A DNA stretch of 7,191 bases, taken from NCBI GenBank assembly GCA_005883905.1, contig VAYD01000160.1, positions 8,647 to 15,837 of the forward strand, given 5' to 3'. Positions 1-5,883 of the stretch are shown piece by piece. Numbering within the stretch: position 1 is the first letter of the stretch; each line of letters starts with the position of its first letter. The position numbers and the translations under genes are program-made. A model generated the notes under the pieces. The model had not been told where the DNA came from. It made no database searches and saw only the letters and a program-made list of their open reading frames with translations. Source of the DNA: Actinomycetota bacterium. GTDB lineage: Bacteria; Actinomycetota; Thermoleophilia; Solirubrobacterales; Solirubrobacteraceae.

Positions 1-535
1 TGAAGAAGTCCTCCACCCAGTGCAGGAAGTCGCCCGCGTGGGACAGGTCGACCCCGATGACGGCAAGGAACACCTCGGTCGGGTAGCGCAGCGCGAACTC
101 CTTGACGAAGTTGCACGAGCCTTGCGCCGCCGTCTCCGCCACCAGGCGGCGGCAGATCTCGCGGACCATCGGCTCGGCCGCCTCCATCCGCTGGGGCGAG
201 AACCAGGGGTTGAGGATGCGCCGGTACTGGATGTGGTCGGGCCGATCGATCTGCGTCGGCACGAAGCGGTAGACCGGCTCCGGGTCCCAGGGCGTGATCG
301 ACTCGCTCGAGAAGACCTCGGGGTTCTTGTAGATGTCCCGTACCGCGTCGTGACGGGTGAAGATCCAGTAGCCGCCGGCGAACTCGTTGTAGTAGAGCGG
401 GCCCTGTTCACGCAGGCGGTCCGCCAGGGCCCAGTGGCAGCCGACCGGCTTGGCCTCCGAGAAGTCCTGATGGAACACCGGGCAGCCTGCCGCGTGGGCA
501 GCCGCGGGCTGGGTGGTCTCGCTTGCCGTGGTCAC
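1..535 (-). CDS. Cytochrome P450, N-terminal part (3' end outside the window)
   Basis: A haem-thiolate monooxygenase that would hydroxylate an organic substrate with electrons from a ferredoxin or similar partner; cytosolic, with no membrane anchor visible. From the GTG at 535, 178 codons are present. Visible P450 features are an N-terminal PVFHQDFS segment (residues 19-26), the beta-1 strand region GGYWIFTRHDAVRDIY (54-69) and the C-helix region DRPDHIQYRRILNPWFSP (97-114), whose His101 and Arg105 match the residues that contact haem propionates in this family. The haem-binding Cys loop, the I-helix and the ExxR motif lie beyond the left edge, so subfamily and activity cannot be judged. GTG 535 was chosen because the P450 N-terminus follows it, a GAGGG (539-543) and an AGGAG (549-553) lie upstream, and a good promoter lies further up. 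The neighbouring CoA-ligase and ACAD genes suggest a fatty-acid, sterol or alicyclic acid substrate; that is inference. Confidence 0.9.
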   Translation of the reverse strand, partial: MTTASETTQPAAAHAAGCPVFHQDFSEAKPVGCHWALADRLREQGPLYYNEFAGGYWIFTRHDAVRDIYKNPEVFSSESITPWDPEPVYRFVPTQIDRPDHIQYRRILNPWFSPQRMEAAEPMVREICRRLVAETAAQGSCNFVKEFALRYPTEVFLAVIGVDLSHAGDFLHWVEDFF

Positions 536-550
536 GGTCCCTCGCTCTCT

Positions 551-574
551 CCTGAAATCGACCTGAAGTCGATT
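551..574 (-). promoter_or_regulatory. Putative operator of the P450 gene: tandem and inverted repeat
   Basis: Two adjacent 11-base copies, CCTGAAATCGA (551-561) and CCTGAAGTCGA (562-572), differ at one position and are one helical turn apart. Overlapping them is a perfect 7-base inverted repeat, AATCGAC-CTGAA-GTCGATT (556-574). The element lies just downstream of the predicted -10 box and overlaps the predicted transcription start and the distal ribosome-binding sequence, a typical repressor position. The CCTGAAGTC core recurs on the opposite strand at the SDR promoter (5862-5870). The binding protein is unknown; a TetR-type dimer would fit. Confidence 0.6.
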
Positions 575-577
575 AGA

Positions 578-606
578 ACTATAGGTAGCAGGCCGCCGGT
601 TGTCCA
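578..606 (-). promoter_or_regulatory. Predicted sigma-70-type promoter of the P450 gene
   Basis: On the minus strand, TGGACA (606-601, 5 of 6 matches to TTGACA) is followed after 17 bases by TATAGT (583-578, 5 of 6 matches to TATAAT). Transcription would start near 571, giving a leader of about 35 bases before the GTG at 535. The spacing and matches are the best of any promoter in this window. Confidence 0.6.
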
Positions 607-626
607 GATGCCCGCGTCTTGCTGCG

Positions 627-663
627 CCGGGGCGCCGCGACAGGTTGCCGCCGCGGCGCCCGG
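627..663 (-). terminator. Strong GC stem-loop after the phasin-like gene
   Basis: CCGGGGCGCCGCG (627-639) pairs with CGCGGCGCCCGG (652-663) over 12 base pairs with one bulged G, around a 12-base loop. It begins 15 bases after the phasin-like stop codon on the minus strand and ends before the P450 -35 box. There is no T-tract, so it is either a GC-rich terminator without U-run, as is common in high-GC bacteria, or a 3'-end stabiliser separating the two transcription units. Confidence 0.5.
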
Positions 664-677
664 CGCGCGATCCCCGC

Positions 678-959
678 TTAGGAGACGAACTCGCGCGCGG
701 CCGACGCGTACGCCTTCGTGACCTCGCGCGTGAGGTCGGCCTGCGCGGTCACCACCGTGCTCACCCACTCGACGCGGGAGGCGCCGGCGGCCTTCTCGTA
801 CGAGTCGGCGAGCGAGACGACCGCGTTCTCGTAGGAGTTCAGGTAGGCCGCGCTCGCCTTACGGGAGTTCGCGACGGCCTTCTCGTTGAGCTCGCTCAGC
901 CGCTCGGCGGCGGTCTCGATCGAGTCGGTGACGGGATTGGGCTTGGTCTGGGTCGCCAT
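678..959 (-). CDS. Small phasin-like helical protein
   Basis: A 93-residue protein with no signal peptide and no transmembrane segment. It is predicted to be almost wholly alpha-helical: alternating hydrophobic and charged/Ala positions run from about residue 10 to the end, for example ERLSELNEKAV near 19-29 and DLTREVTKAYASAAREF near the C-terminus. This amphipathic-helix pattern, with an EWVSTVVTAQADLTREVTKAY-type region in the second half, resembles phasins, which coat polyhydroxyalkanoate or lipid inclusions. Family membership is my judgement from composition and pattern, not from a catalytic motif. The ATG at 959 is supported by AGGAGG ten bases upstream and by its own promoter. A lipid-coating role would suit the fatty-acyl-CoA genes around it. 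The alternative is an uncharacterised coiled-coil protein. Confidence 0.75.
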   Translation of the reverse strand: MATQTKPNPVTDSIETAAERLSELNEKAVANSRKASAAYLNSYENAVVSLADSYEKAAGASRVEWVSTVVTAQADLTREVTKAYASAAREFVS

Positions 960-1005
960 GGAAGTAGCGCCTCCTGGTGAGTTGCTTGCCGGGTTGGAGC
1001 GCGGG

Positions 1006-1034
1006 AAGGTAGCACCAAACTGAACTTATGTCAA
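1006..1034 (-). promoter_or_regulatory. Predicted promoter of the phasin-like gene
   Basis: On the minus strand, a perfect TTGACA (1034-1029) is followed after 17 bases by TACCTT (1011-1006; T1, A2 and T6 conserved). The start would be near 1000, giving a leader of about 40 bases that contains the AGGAGG ribosome-binding site. It overlaps the divergent synthetase promoter, so the two genes probably share control. Confidence 0.5.
1020..1034 (-). promoter_or_regulatory. Shared operator-like 15-mer between phasin and acyl-CoA synthetase genes
   Basis: TTGACATAAGTTCAG on the minus strand matches TTGACATGACTTCAG at the SDR promoter (5855-5869) at 13 of 15 positions, including seven bases outside the -35 hexamer. 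On the other strand it reads CTGAA-N5-GTCAA, an imperfect palindrome. It covers the phasin -35 region and the -35 position of the divergent synthetase promoter, so one bound protein could control both directions. Confidence 0.5.
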
Positions 1035-1047
1035 TTCATGTTCGTGG

Positions 1048-1059
1048 TAGACTCTCCAC
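1048..1059 (+). promoter_or_regulatory. Leaderless-type -10 box of the acyl-CoA synthetase gene
   Basis: TAGACT (1048-1053, TAnnnT type) is followed by six bases and then the GTG start at 1060, so transcription would begin at or next to the start codon. No Shine-Dalgarno sequence lies before the GTG. No convincing -35 hexamer is visible, which is usual for actinobacterial leaderless promoters. The SDR gene shows nearly the same arrangement. Confidence 0.5.
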
Positions 1060-2593
1060 GTGGACGCCTTCGACGCTCCGCTCAGCCCGCTGAACTTCCT
1101 CGGGCGCAGCGCCGATGTGTGGGCGGCGCGCCCCGCCGTCACCGACGGCGCCCGCTCGTGGACCTATGCCGAACACGCCGACCGCGTCCGGCGCCTTGCG
1201 GGCGCGTTGCGGGCCGACGTCGGCATCCGCACCGGTGATCGCGTCGCCACGCTGCTGCCGAATCTCGCCGCGATGCTCGAGCTGCACTACGCGGTCCCCG
1301 GCGTGGGCGGCGTGCTGGTCTTGAACACGCGACTGACCGGCGCTGACTACGCGCACATCCTGAGCCACTCGGGCGCAACCGCGGTCGTCGCGGCTGAGTC
1401 GCTGCGCGGGCCGCTGAGCGACGCAATCGACCGCCTCGGCGACGACGCCCCATGCGTCGTGTGGGTCGACGACGCCGGCGGGGATTGCGACTACGAGCAG
1501 CTCGTCGGCGCCGCCGCCGCGATCGCACTCGAGCGCCCCCGCGACGAGCGCGCACTCCTCTCGATCAACTACACGTCGGGCACGACGGGGCGGCCCAAGG
1601 GCGTGATGACGTCGCACCGCGGCGCGTACCTGCACAGCCTGGGCGTGATCGCCGAGGCGGGTCTCGGCGCACGCAGCACGTACCTGTGGACGCTGCCGAT
1701 GTTCCACTGCAACGGCTGGGCGTACACGTGGGCCGTCACGGCGACCGGCGCGCGCCACGTGTGCCTGCCCGCCGTGGACCCGGCGGTCGTCTGGCGCGCG
1801 CTCCACACGGAGGGGATCACCCACGCGTGCGCGGCGCCGACCGTCATCACCATGCTGCTGGGCGCGCAGGAGGCCTCGCCCTGCCCTGCGCCCGTCCGCG
1901 TCTTCGTCGGCGGGTCGCCGCCCTCGCCCGCGTTGCTCGAGCGCGCGGCGGCGCTCAACATCGACGTGACGCACCTCTATGGCCTGACCGAGACCTACGG
2001 GCCGATCGCGGTGTGCGCGTGGAACCCGGACTGGGACGAGCGCCCGGGGGACGATCGTCAGCGAGCGGCTGCGCGTCGTCGACCGCGAGATGTGCGATGT
2101 GCCGCGCGACGGTGAGACCCTCGGCGAGGTCGTCATGCGCGGCAACAACGTCATGCTCGGCTACTACCGCGACGAGGAGGCGACCCGCAAGGCGTTCGCG
2201 GGCGGCTGGTTCCACTCCGGCGACCTCGCCGTCGTCCATCCGGACGGCTACGTGGAGCTGCGCGATCGGCTCAAGGACATCGTCATCTCGGGCGGAGAGA
2301 ACATCGCCACGATCGAGGTGGAGCAGGCGCTGATGGCCCATGAGGCGATCGACGAGGCCGCAGTCGTCGGCCTGCCCGACGAGAAGTGGGGCGAGGTGCC
2401 GGTCGCCTTCGTCACGACCCGCGGCGCCGCCGAGCTGGACGCCGACCAGGTCACCGAGTTCCTGCGCGGCCGGCTTGCCCGCTACAAGGTCCCCAAGCGA
2501 ATCGCGGTCGTCGACGAGCTGCCCAAGACCGGCACGGGCAAGATCCAGAAGTTCGTCCTGCGCGAGCAAGCCCGCGCAGCCGCGCACAACTAG
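1060..2593 (+). pseudogene. Acyl-CoA synthetase (AMP-binding, FadD/LvaE type), broken by a frameshift
   Basis: Member of the ANL superfamily that activates a carboxylic acid to its CoA thioester through an acyl-adenylate. The first part (1060 to about 2054) holds the P-loop YTSGTTGRPKGVM (residues 171-183), the PMFHCNGW motif (213-220) and the A5 motif YGLTETYGP (307-315). After a switch to the next frame (about 2048 to 2593) come GWFHSGDL (A7), DRLKDIVISGGENI (A8) and PKTGTGKIQK with the C-terminal catalytic Lys (A10). All core motifs survive but in two frames. The first frame stops at 2115, so translation would give a 351-residue protein lacking the C-terminal domain. At the join GGGGACGA (2047-2054) both frames look family-like, and about 11-13 residues usually found there are missing (deletion length 3n+2, about 32-38 bases). 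GTG 1060 is chosen because of the leaderless -10 box and the family-like N-terminus. The 3' end converges on the kinase gene. Confidence 0.88.
2047..2054 (+). other. Frameshift join in the acyl-CoA synthetase gene
   Basis: GGGGACGA reads Gly-Asp-(Asp/Glu) in the upstream frame, continuing WDERPG, and Gly-Thr-Ile in the downstream frame, leading into IVSERLRVVD. Relatives carry roughly ERARLKARQG between these parts. One copy of a short direct repeat plus its spacer has apparently been lost. Confidence 0.6.
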
Positions 2594-2594
2594 A

Positions 2595-3637
2595 TCACGC
2601 GGCCTGCGCGAACAGCGGGTTCTCGAGCACGTGCAGGCCGGCGCGCACCTGCAGCGCCACCAGGCCCTGTGCGTCGTCGAACCCCGACCCGAGCATGGCG
2701 CCCCCCGCGGCCCGGGCCGCGATGCCCTGACAGATCACGGCGAGCTTGAAGTAGGCGAAGGCGAGATACCAGTCCAGGCGCGAGACGTCGAGCCCGGTGC
2801 GCTGCGCGTAGCACTCGGTCAGGGCCCGCCGATCGAGGAAGCCCGGCCGGCGCGTCAACGGCGGAACGATCCGCGCGGCGGCGATCGGTGGCGCCTCCTC
2901 GGCGTCCGCCCAGTAGGCCAGCATCGCGGCGAAGTCGGCGAGCGGGTCGCCGAGGGTGCTCATCTCCCAGTCGAGCACGGCACGCAGTTGTCCAGCCGGA
3001 AGTCGCCGTGCACCAGGCTCTGCGGGAAGCTGTCGGGCTTCGTGTCGCCGAGCGCCGCGCGCAGCGCATCGAGCTCCGGCACGTCCTCGGCCTTCGAACG
3101 CTCCCACTGCTTGCTCCACAAGTTGAGCTGACGGTCCATGAAGCCCTCGGGGCGCCCGAAGTCGGCGAGGCCGATGCGTGCCGGGTCGGTCATGTGGAGC
3201 TCGGCCAATGTGTCGACGAGCGCCTCGGCGATCGCCTGGCAGTGAACCGGCTCCTCGGCGTAGCCCGGCGGGAGCTCGTCGCGGCAGATGTGCCCCACCA
3301 CGCGCTCCATCGCGTAGCACCCGACGCCGAGAGGGTTGTCGTCGGCCGGGCTGTACAGCAGCGTGCGCGGGACCGGGAACGCGGTCGTCCCGAGCGCCGC
3401 CATCACGCGGTGCTCGCGCCCCATGTCGTGGGCGGTCGGCAGGATGTGCCCGAGCGGTGGGCGGCGGAACACCAGCTCGCCCGCACGCGACGACACCAGG
3501 TACGTGAGGTTCGACTTGCCGCCGGCGATCAGCGCGACGCGGCAGTCGCGCCACGCCCGGTCGTGCAGGCGGTCGGCGAGCCACGGGCCGATCTGCTCGG
3601 GCTCGGCGCCCTGCGAGATCGACGTGAGCTTGTCCAT
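2595..3637 (-). pseudogene. APH-fold phosphotransferase (LvaA / ACAD10-11 kinase type), broken by a frameshift
   Basis: Member of the aminoglycoside phosphotransferase/choline kinase fold. Relatives next to acyl-CoA dehydrogenases (LvaA, the kinase domain of ACAD11) phosphorylate a hydroxyacyl-CoA. Visible parts are the nucleotide-binding loop [10 protein letters not shown] (residues 39-48), VFRRPP (56-61), the helix-C region [11 protein letters not shown] (68-78), and the catalytic loop [10 protein letters not shown] with Asp212 and Asn217. The frame then changes, and the metal-binding segment [17 protein letters not shown] plus the helical C-terminus, ending in NPLFAQAA, lie in another frame down to 2595. 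The first frame stops at 2960, so any product lacks the Mg-binding Asp and would be inactive as a kinase. The ATG at 3637 overlaps the ACAD stop by one base (TGATG), indicating translational coupling. Intact length would be about 357 residues, normal for the family. The stop lies one base from the convergent synthetase stop. Confidence 0.87.
2984..2993 (-). other. Frameshift join in the kinase gene
   Basis: On the minus strand GGACAACTGC reads Leu-Asp-Asn-Cys in the upstream frame (end of the HGDxxxxN loop) and Gly-Gln-Leu-Arg in the downstream frame, matching the [11 protein letters not shown] seen in relatives. About ten residues normally between these motifs are absent (deletion length 3n+1, about 31 bases). 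Both readings being conserved in the same ten bases points to collapse of a direct repeat. Confidence 0.65.
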
Positions 3638-4822
3638 CAGGCGAGGACGCGCTCGCGCGCGCTGCGGGTCTCGCGCCGCGCGATCGCCATCCGGTGCACC
3701 TCGTCGGGGCCGTCCGCGATCTGCAGGCACGAAGTCCTGCGACAGGCCGGCGGCGCCGTGCGCCTGGATCGCCCGGTCGAGCACCCAGGTCGCGGCGTCG
3801 GGGGCGGCGACCTTCAGTGCCGAGATCTCGACGCGGGCGCCCTTGTTGCCGATGGTGTCCATCAGCCATGCGGTCTTCAGCGCAAGCAGGCGCGCCTGCT
3901 CGATGCGGATCCGCGAGTCGGCGATCCAGTGCTGCACGACGCCCTGGTCGACGATCGGCCGGCCGAACGTGCTGCGCGAAGCGGTGCGCTCGATCATCAG
4001 CGCCAGCCCCCGCTCGGCCATCCCCACGGTCCGCATCGCGTGATGGATGCGGCCGGGACCGAGGCGCTCCTGCGCGATGCGGAAGCCGTCGCCCTCCTCG
4101 CCGAGCAGGTTCTCGACCGGCACGCGGACGTCGTCGTAGACGATCTCGGCGTGGCCGCCGTGCGGGCCGTCGTCGTAGCCGAACACGCTCGTCGCGCGCA
4201 CGACCTCGACGCCCGGCGTGTCCATGCTCTGGCGCCGGTGCGCATCGGCCTCGGGATCGGTGACACCCATCACGATCAGCAGCTCGCAGCGCGGCGACAT
4301 CGCACCGGACGTCCACCACTTGCGGCCGTTGATGACGTACTCGCCCCCCTCGCGAACGATCGACGTCGAGATGTTGGTCGCGTCCGACGAGGCCACGGCC
4401 GGCTCGGTCATCGAGAAGGCCGACCGGATCTCGCCTTCGAGCAGTGGCTCGAGCCAGCGTGTGCGCTGCTCCTCGGTGCCGAACAGCGACAGCAGCTCCA
4501 TGTTGCCGGTGTCGGGTGCCGAGCAGTTCAGCGACTCCGGCGCCAGCCACAGCGCGCGGCCCGTGATCTCGGCCAACGGCGCGTACTGGACGTTCGTCAG
4601 CCCGGCGCCATAGGCATGCGTGCGTGGGAGGAACAGGTTCCACAGGCCGCGCTCGCGGGCCTCGGCCTTGAGCTCCTCCAGCACCGGCACCGAGGCCCAC
4701 GGGTCCGTGGCCTCGGCGCGCTGCCGGAAGAACGTCTGCTCGCCCGGCAGCACACACTCGTCCATGAACGCCTCGAGGCGCTCGATGAGCGAGAGCGTGA
4801 CGTCGTCGTACGCGAAATCCAT
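3637..4822 (-). pseudogene. Acyl-CoA dehydrogenase of the ACAD10/11-LvaC type, broken near its C-terminus
   Basis: FAD-dependent acyl-CoA dehydrogenase fold; members of this branch can act on phosphorylated hydroxyacyl-CoA made by the neighbouring kinase. Visible parts are the N-terminal helical domain (1-130), the FAD/substrate strand [16 protein letters not shown] (135-150), [10 protein letters not shown] (165-174), the [19 protein letters not shown] beta domain (214-232) and the C-terminal helices with [14 protein letters not shown] (325-338) and [13 protein letters not shown] (352-364). A frameshift follows. The expected ending [17 protein letters not shown] is in the next frame and stops at 3637. 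Asp replaces the catalytic Glu of ordinary ACADs (ADGPDE instead of YEGT), a trait of this branch. A piece of about five residues is also missing in frame after SM (199-200). The ATG at 4822 overlaps the crotonase stop by one base. Because of the shift, the upstream frame runs on without a stop into the kinase gene. Confidence 0.9.
3722..3729 (-). other. Frameshift join in the acyl-CoA dehydrogenase gene
   Basis: On the minus strand TGCCTGCA is read as part of Val-Pro-Ala (after SQDF) in the upstream frame and as Cys-Leu-Gln (before IADGPDEVH) in the downstream frame. Relatives have about ten residues more here (for example PLAxxYAxxR). The deletion length is 3n+2, about 29 bases, with one copy of an 8-base repeat apparently left behind. 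Confidence 0.65.
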
Positions 4823-5637
4823 CAGGAGCCGGTCCAGGCCGGGTCGCGCTTCTCCAGGAAGGCGGCCACGCCTTCCTTTGCGTCGTTGGAGTGGTGGACG
4901 ACGTTGCATGCCATCCGCTCCATGATGATCAGCGACTCCTGGTCGGCATCGAGGCCGCGGTTGAGCGTGTTCTTGGTGATCTTCATGCAGAACGGGCTCT
5001 TGTCCGCCAGCGGCTCGACGAAGTCCGCGACGAGCTCGTCGAGCTGATCGGCCGGCGCAGACGCGTTGCACAGGTTCCACTCCGGGCTGGCGGCCTCTTT
5101 GCCCGACAGCAGCTTGCCGGTGAGCATCAGCTCCTTGGACTTGCGGATGCCCATGATCCGGGGGAGGCGGTAGATCGGACCGCAGCCGCCGAACAACGCG
5201 CGGCGAATGTGGAAGTCGCCGATCTGCGCCTCGTCGGCGCACAGCGCGAAGTCCGTTGAGATCAGCAGCTCGAACCCGCCGGCCACTGCATAGCCCTCGA
5301 CGACGGCGATCGTCGGCTTGTCCATGGTGTGGATGCGGTCGTAGGTCTTCGCGGAGAGCTCGGCGAGCTTCAGCGACGCGGTGCTCGTCCCCACGAACTC
5401 GCTGTTGAGCATGCGCAGGTCGGCGCCCGCGCAGAACGTGTTGCCGCGCCCGCGAAACAGGACGACGCGCACATCGGGATCCTCGGCGGCCTCCTCCACG
5501 CGCTCCGCCATCTGGGTCAGGAGCTCCCAGTTGACGCAGTTGCGAACGTCCGGCCGGTTGAGCCAGATGGTCGCGATGTGATCGTTGACCTCGTACTGGA
5601 TGGGGTCGCTCGCGACCGCGGTGGATGCTGTGGCCAT
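4822..5637 (-). CDS. Enoyl-CoA hydratase/isomerase family protein (crotonase fold)
   Basis: A complete 271-residue crotonase that acts on an acyl-CoA ester in the cytosol. The oxyanion-hole strands are visible: [10 protein letters not shown] (residues 68-77) and [10 protein letters not shown] (115-124). Glu123 matches the first catalytic Glu of classical hydratase (rat Glu144), but the second (Glu164) position is His143 in [13 protein letters not shown], so classical water addition is doubtful. An isomerase, lyase or hydrolase reaction is possible. The C-terminal helix carries [18 protein letters not shown], the usual family ending. ATG 5637 is preferred because AAAGGG lies upstream. A TTG at 5667 in the same frame would add ten residues and cannot be excluded. 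It is first in an operon with the ACAD and kinase genes, linked by a TGATG overlap. Unlike its two operon partners it shows no frameshift. Confidence 0.9.
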   Translation of the reverse strand: MATASTAVASDPIQYEVNDHIATIWLNRPDVRNCVNWELLTQMAERVEEAAEDPDVRVVLFRGRGNTFCAGADLRMLNSEFVGTSTASLKLAELSAKTYDRIHTMDKPTIAVVEGYAVAGGFELLISTDFALCADEAQIGDFHIRRALFGGCGPIYRLPRIMGIRKSKELMLTGKLLSGKEAASPEWNLCNASAPADQLDELVADFVEPLADKSPFCMKITKNTLNRGLDADQESLIIMERMACNVVHHSNDAKEGVAAFLEKRDPAWTGS

Positions 5638-5669
5638 GCCGTGGTTCCCTTTCTCAATCAGGTGCAATA

Positions 5670-5684
5670 CTGAACTGACTTCAC
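5670..5684 (-). promoter_or_regulatory. Operator-like palindrome at the crotonase operon promoter
   Basis: On the plus strand CTGAA-CTGAC-TTCAC forms a nearly perfect inverted repeat (TGAA-N5-TTCA). It lies directly downstream of the predicted -10 box, over the expected transcription start, the same position as the P450 element. It shares the CTGAA half-site with the P450, phasin/synthetase and SDR promoters. Confidence 0.5.
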
Positions 5685-5713
5685 ATCATATCCGGAAGAG
5701 GGGTCTAACGCAA
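5685..5713 (-). promoter_or_regulatory. Predicted promoter of the crotonase-ACAD-kinase operon
   Basis: On the minus strand TATGAT (5690-5685, 5 of 6 matches to TATAAT) lies 17 bases after TTGCGT (5713-5708, a weak -35 with TTG conserved). Transcription would start near 5678, giving a leader of about 40 bases before the ATG at 5637. Confidence 0.45.
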
Positions 5714-5831
5714 GCCGGGCCGGTCCGGATCTCGCTCACTAGCCAAACGACCTCAGTTCTCATCGACGCTGAACCGCGGGGGTCCGAAACACAACCCGGA
5801 CTGAGATGACTTCTGTAGCGGATTTGGCTTA

Positions 5832-5847
5832 GCCTCGCGCACGAGGC
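5832..5847. repeat. Perfect inverted repeat upstream of the SDR promoter
   Basis: GCCTCG-CGCA-CGAGGC is a 6-base perfect hairpin in the divergent 246-bp region between the crotonase and SDR genes (5638-5883), eight bases before the SDR -35 box. No T-run follows, so it is more likely a protein-binding site or chance than a terminator. The rest of this region also holds another ATGACTTC half-site (5806-5813) and a GTCCG-N10-CGGAC repeat (5782-5801). Confidence 0.35.
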
Positions 5848-5854
5848 ACTATTG

Positions 5855-5882
5855 TTGACATGACTTCAGGTTAGAGTAGTAT
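5855..5882 (+). promoter_or_regulatory. Promoter with embedded operator motif for the SDR gene
   Basis: TTGACA (5855-5860) is followed after 16 bases by TAGTAT (5877-5882). Transcription would start near 5889-5890, at the second ATG of the SDR gene, so the message is probably leaderless. A TAGAGT box (5872-5877) exactly six bases before the first ATG (5884) is the alternative. The spacer contains the shared motif: TTGACATGACTTCAG (5855-5869) is 13/15 identical to the phasin promoter copy. Confidence 0.5.
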
Positions 5883-5883
5883 C

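Noticed and set aside
20..721. 233-codon plus-strand frame opposite the P450
   Set aside because: No recognisable domain, and it crosses the P450 promoter, operator and terminator hairpin; the minus strand has a clear P450 N-terminus.
2040..2070. Programmed ribosomal frameshifting in the synthetase
   Set aside because: There is no slippery heptamer with a downstream structure that would restore the missing residues, and similar joins recur in the ACAD and kinase genes, which favours deletion.
1036..2154. 372-codon minus-strand frame opposite the synthetase
   Set aside because: Arg/Val/Asp/His-rich shadow with no motif or ribosome-binding site; the plus strand has unmistakable AMP-binding motifs.
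2595..4757. 720-codon minus-strand open frame covering ACAD and kinase
   Set aside because: Only its last ~130 codons are real (the kinase C-terminus after the frameshift). The rest is out-of-frame shadow of the ACAD and kinase N-terminal parts.
2888..5047. Very long plus-strand open frame (719 codons) opposite the ACAD operon
   Set aside because: Its translation is Arg/Ala/His-rich low-complexity sequence without any family motif; the opposite strand carries clear crotonase, ACAD and kinase motifs. It is a GC-codon shadow.
5638..5667. Upstream TTG start for the crotonase
   Set aside because: It adds ten residues not typical of the family and lacks a ribosome-binding site, whereas ATG 5637 has AAAGGG at a suitable distance. 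Not fully excluded.
5638..5883. Small RNA or riboswitch in the divergent region
   Set aside because: Only short inverted repeats and promoter-like boxes are visible; no extended conserved structure or terminator with T-run was found.
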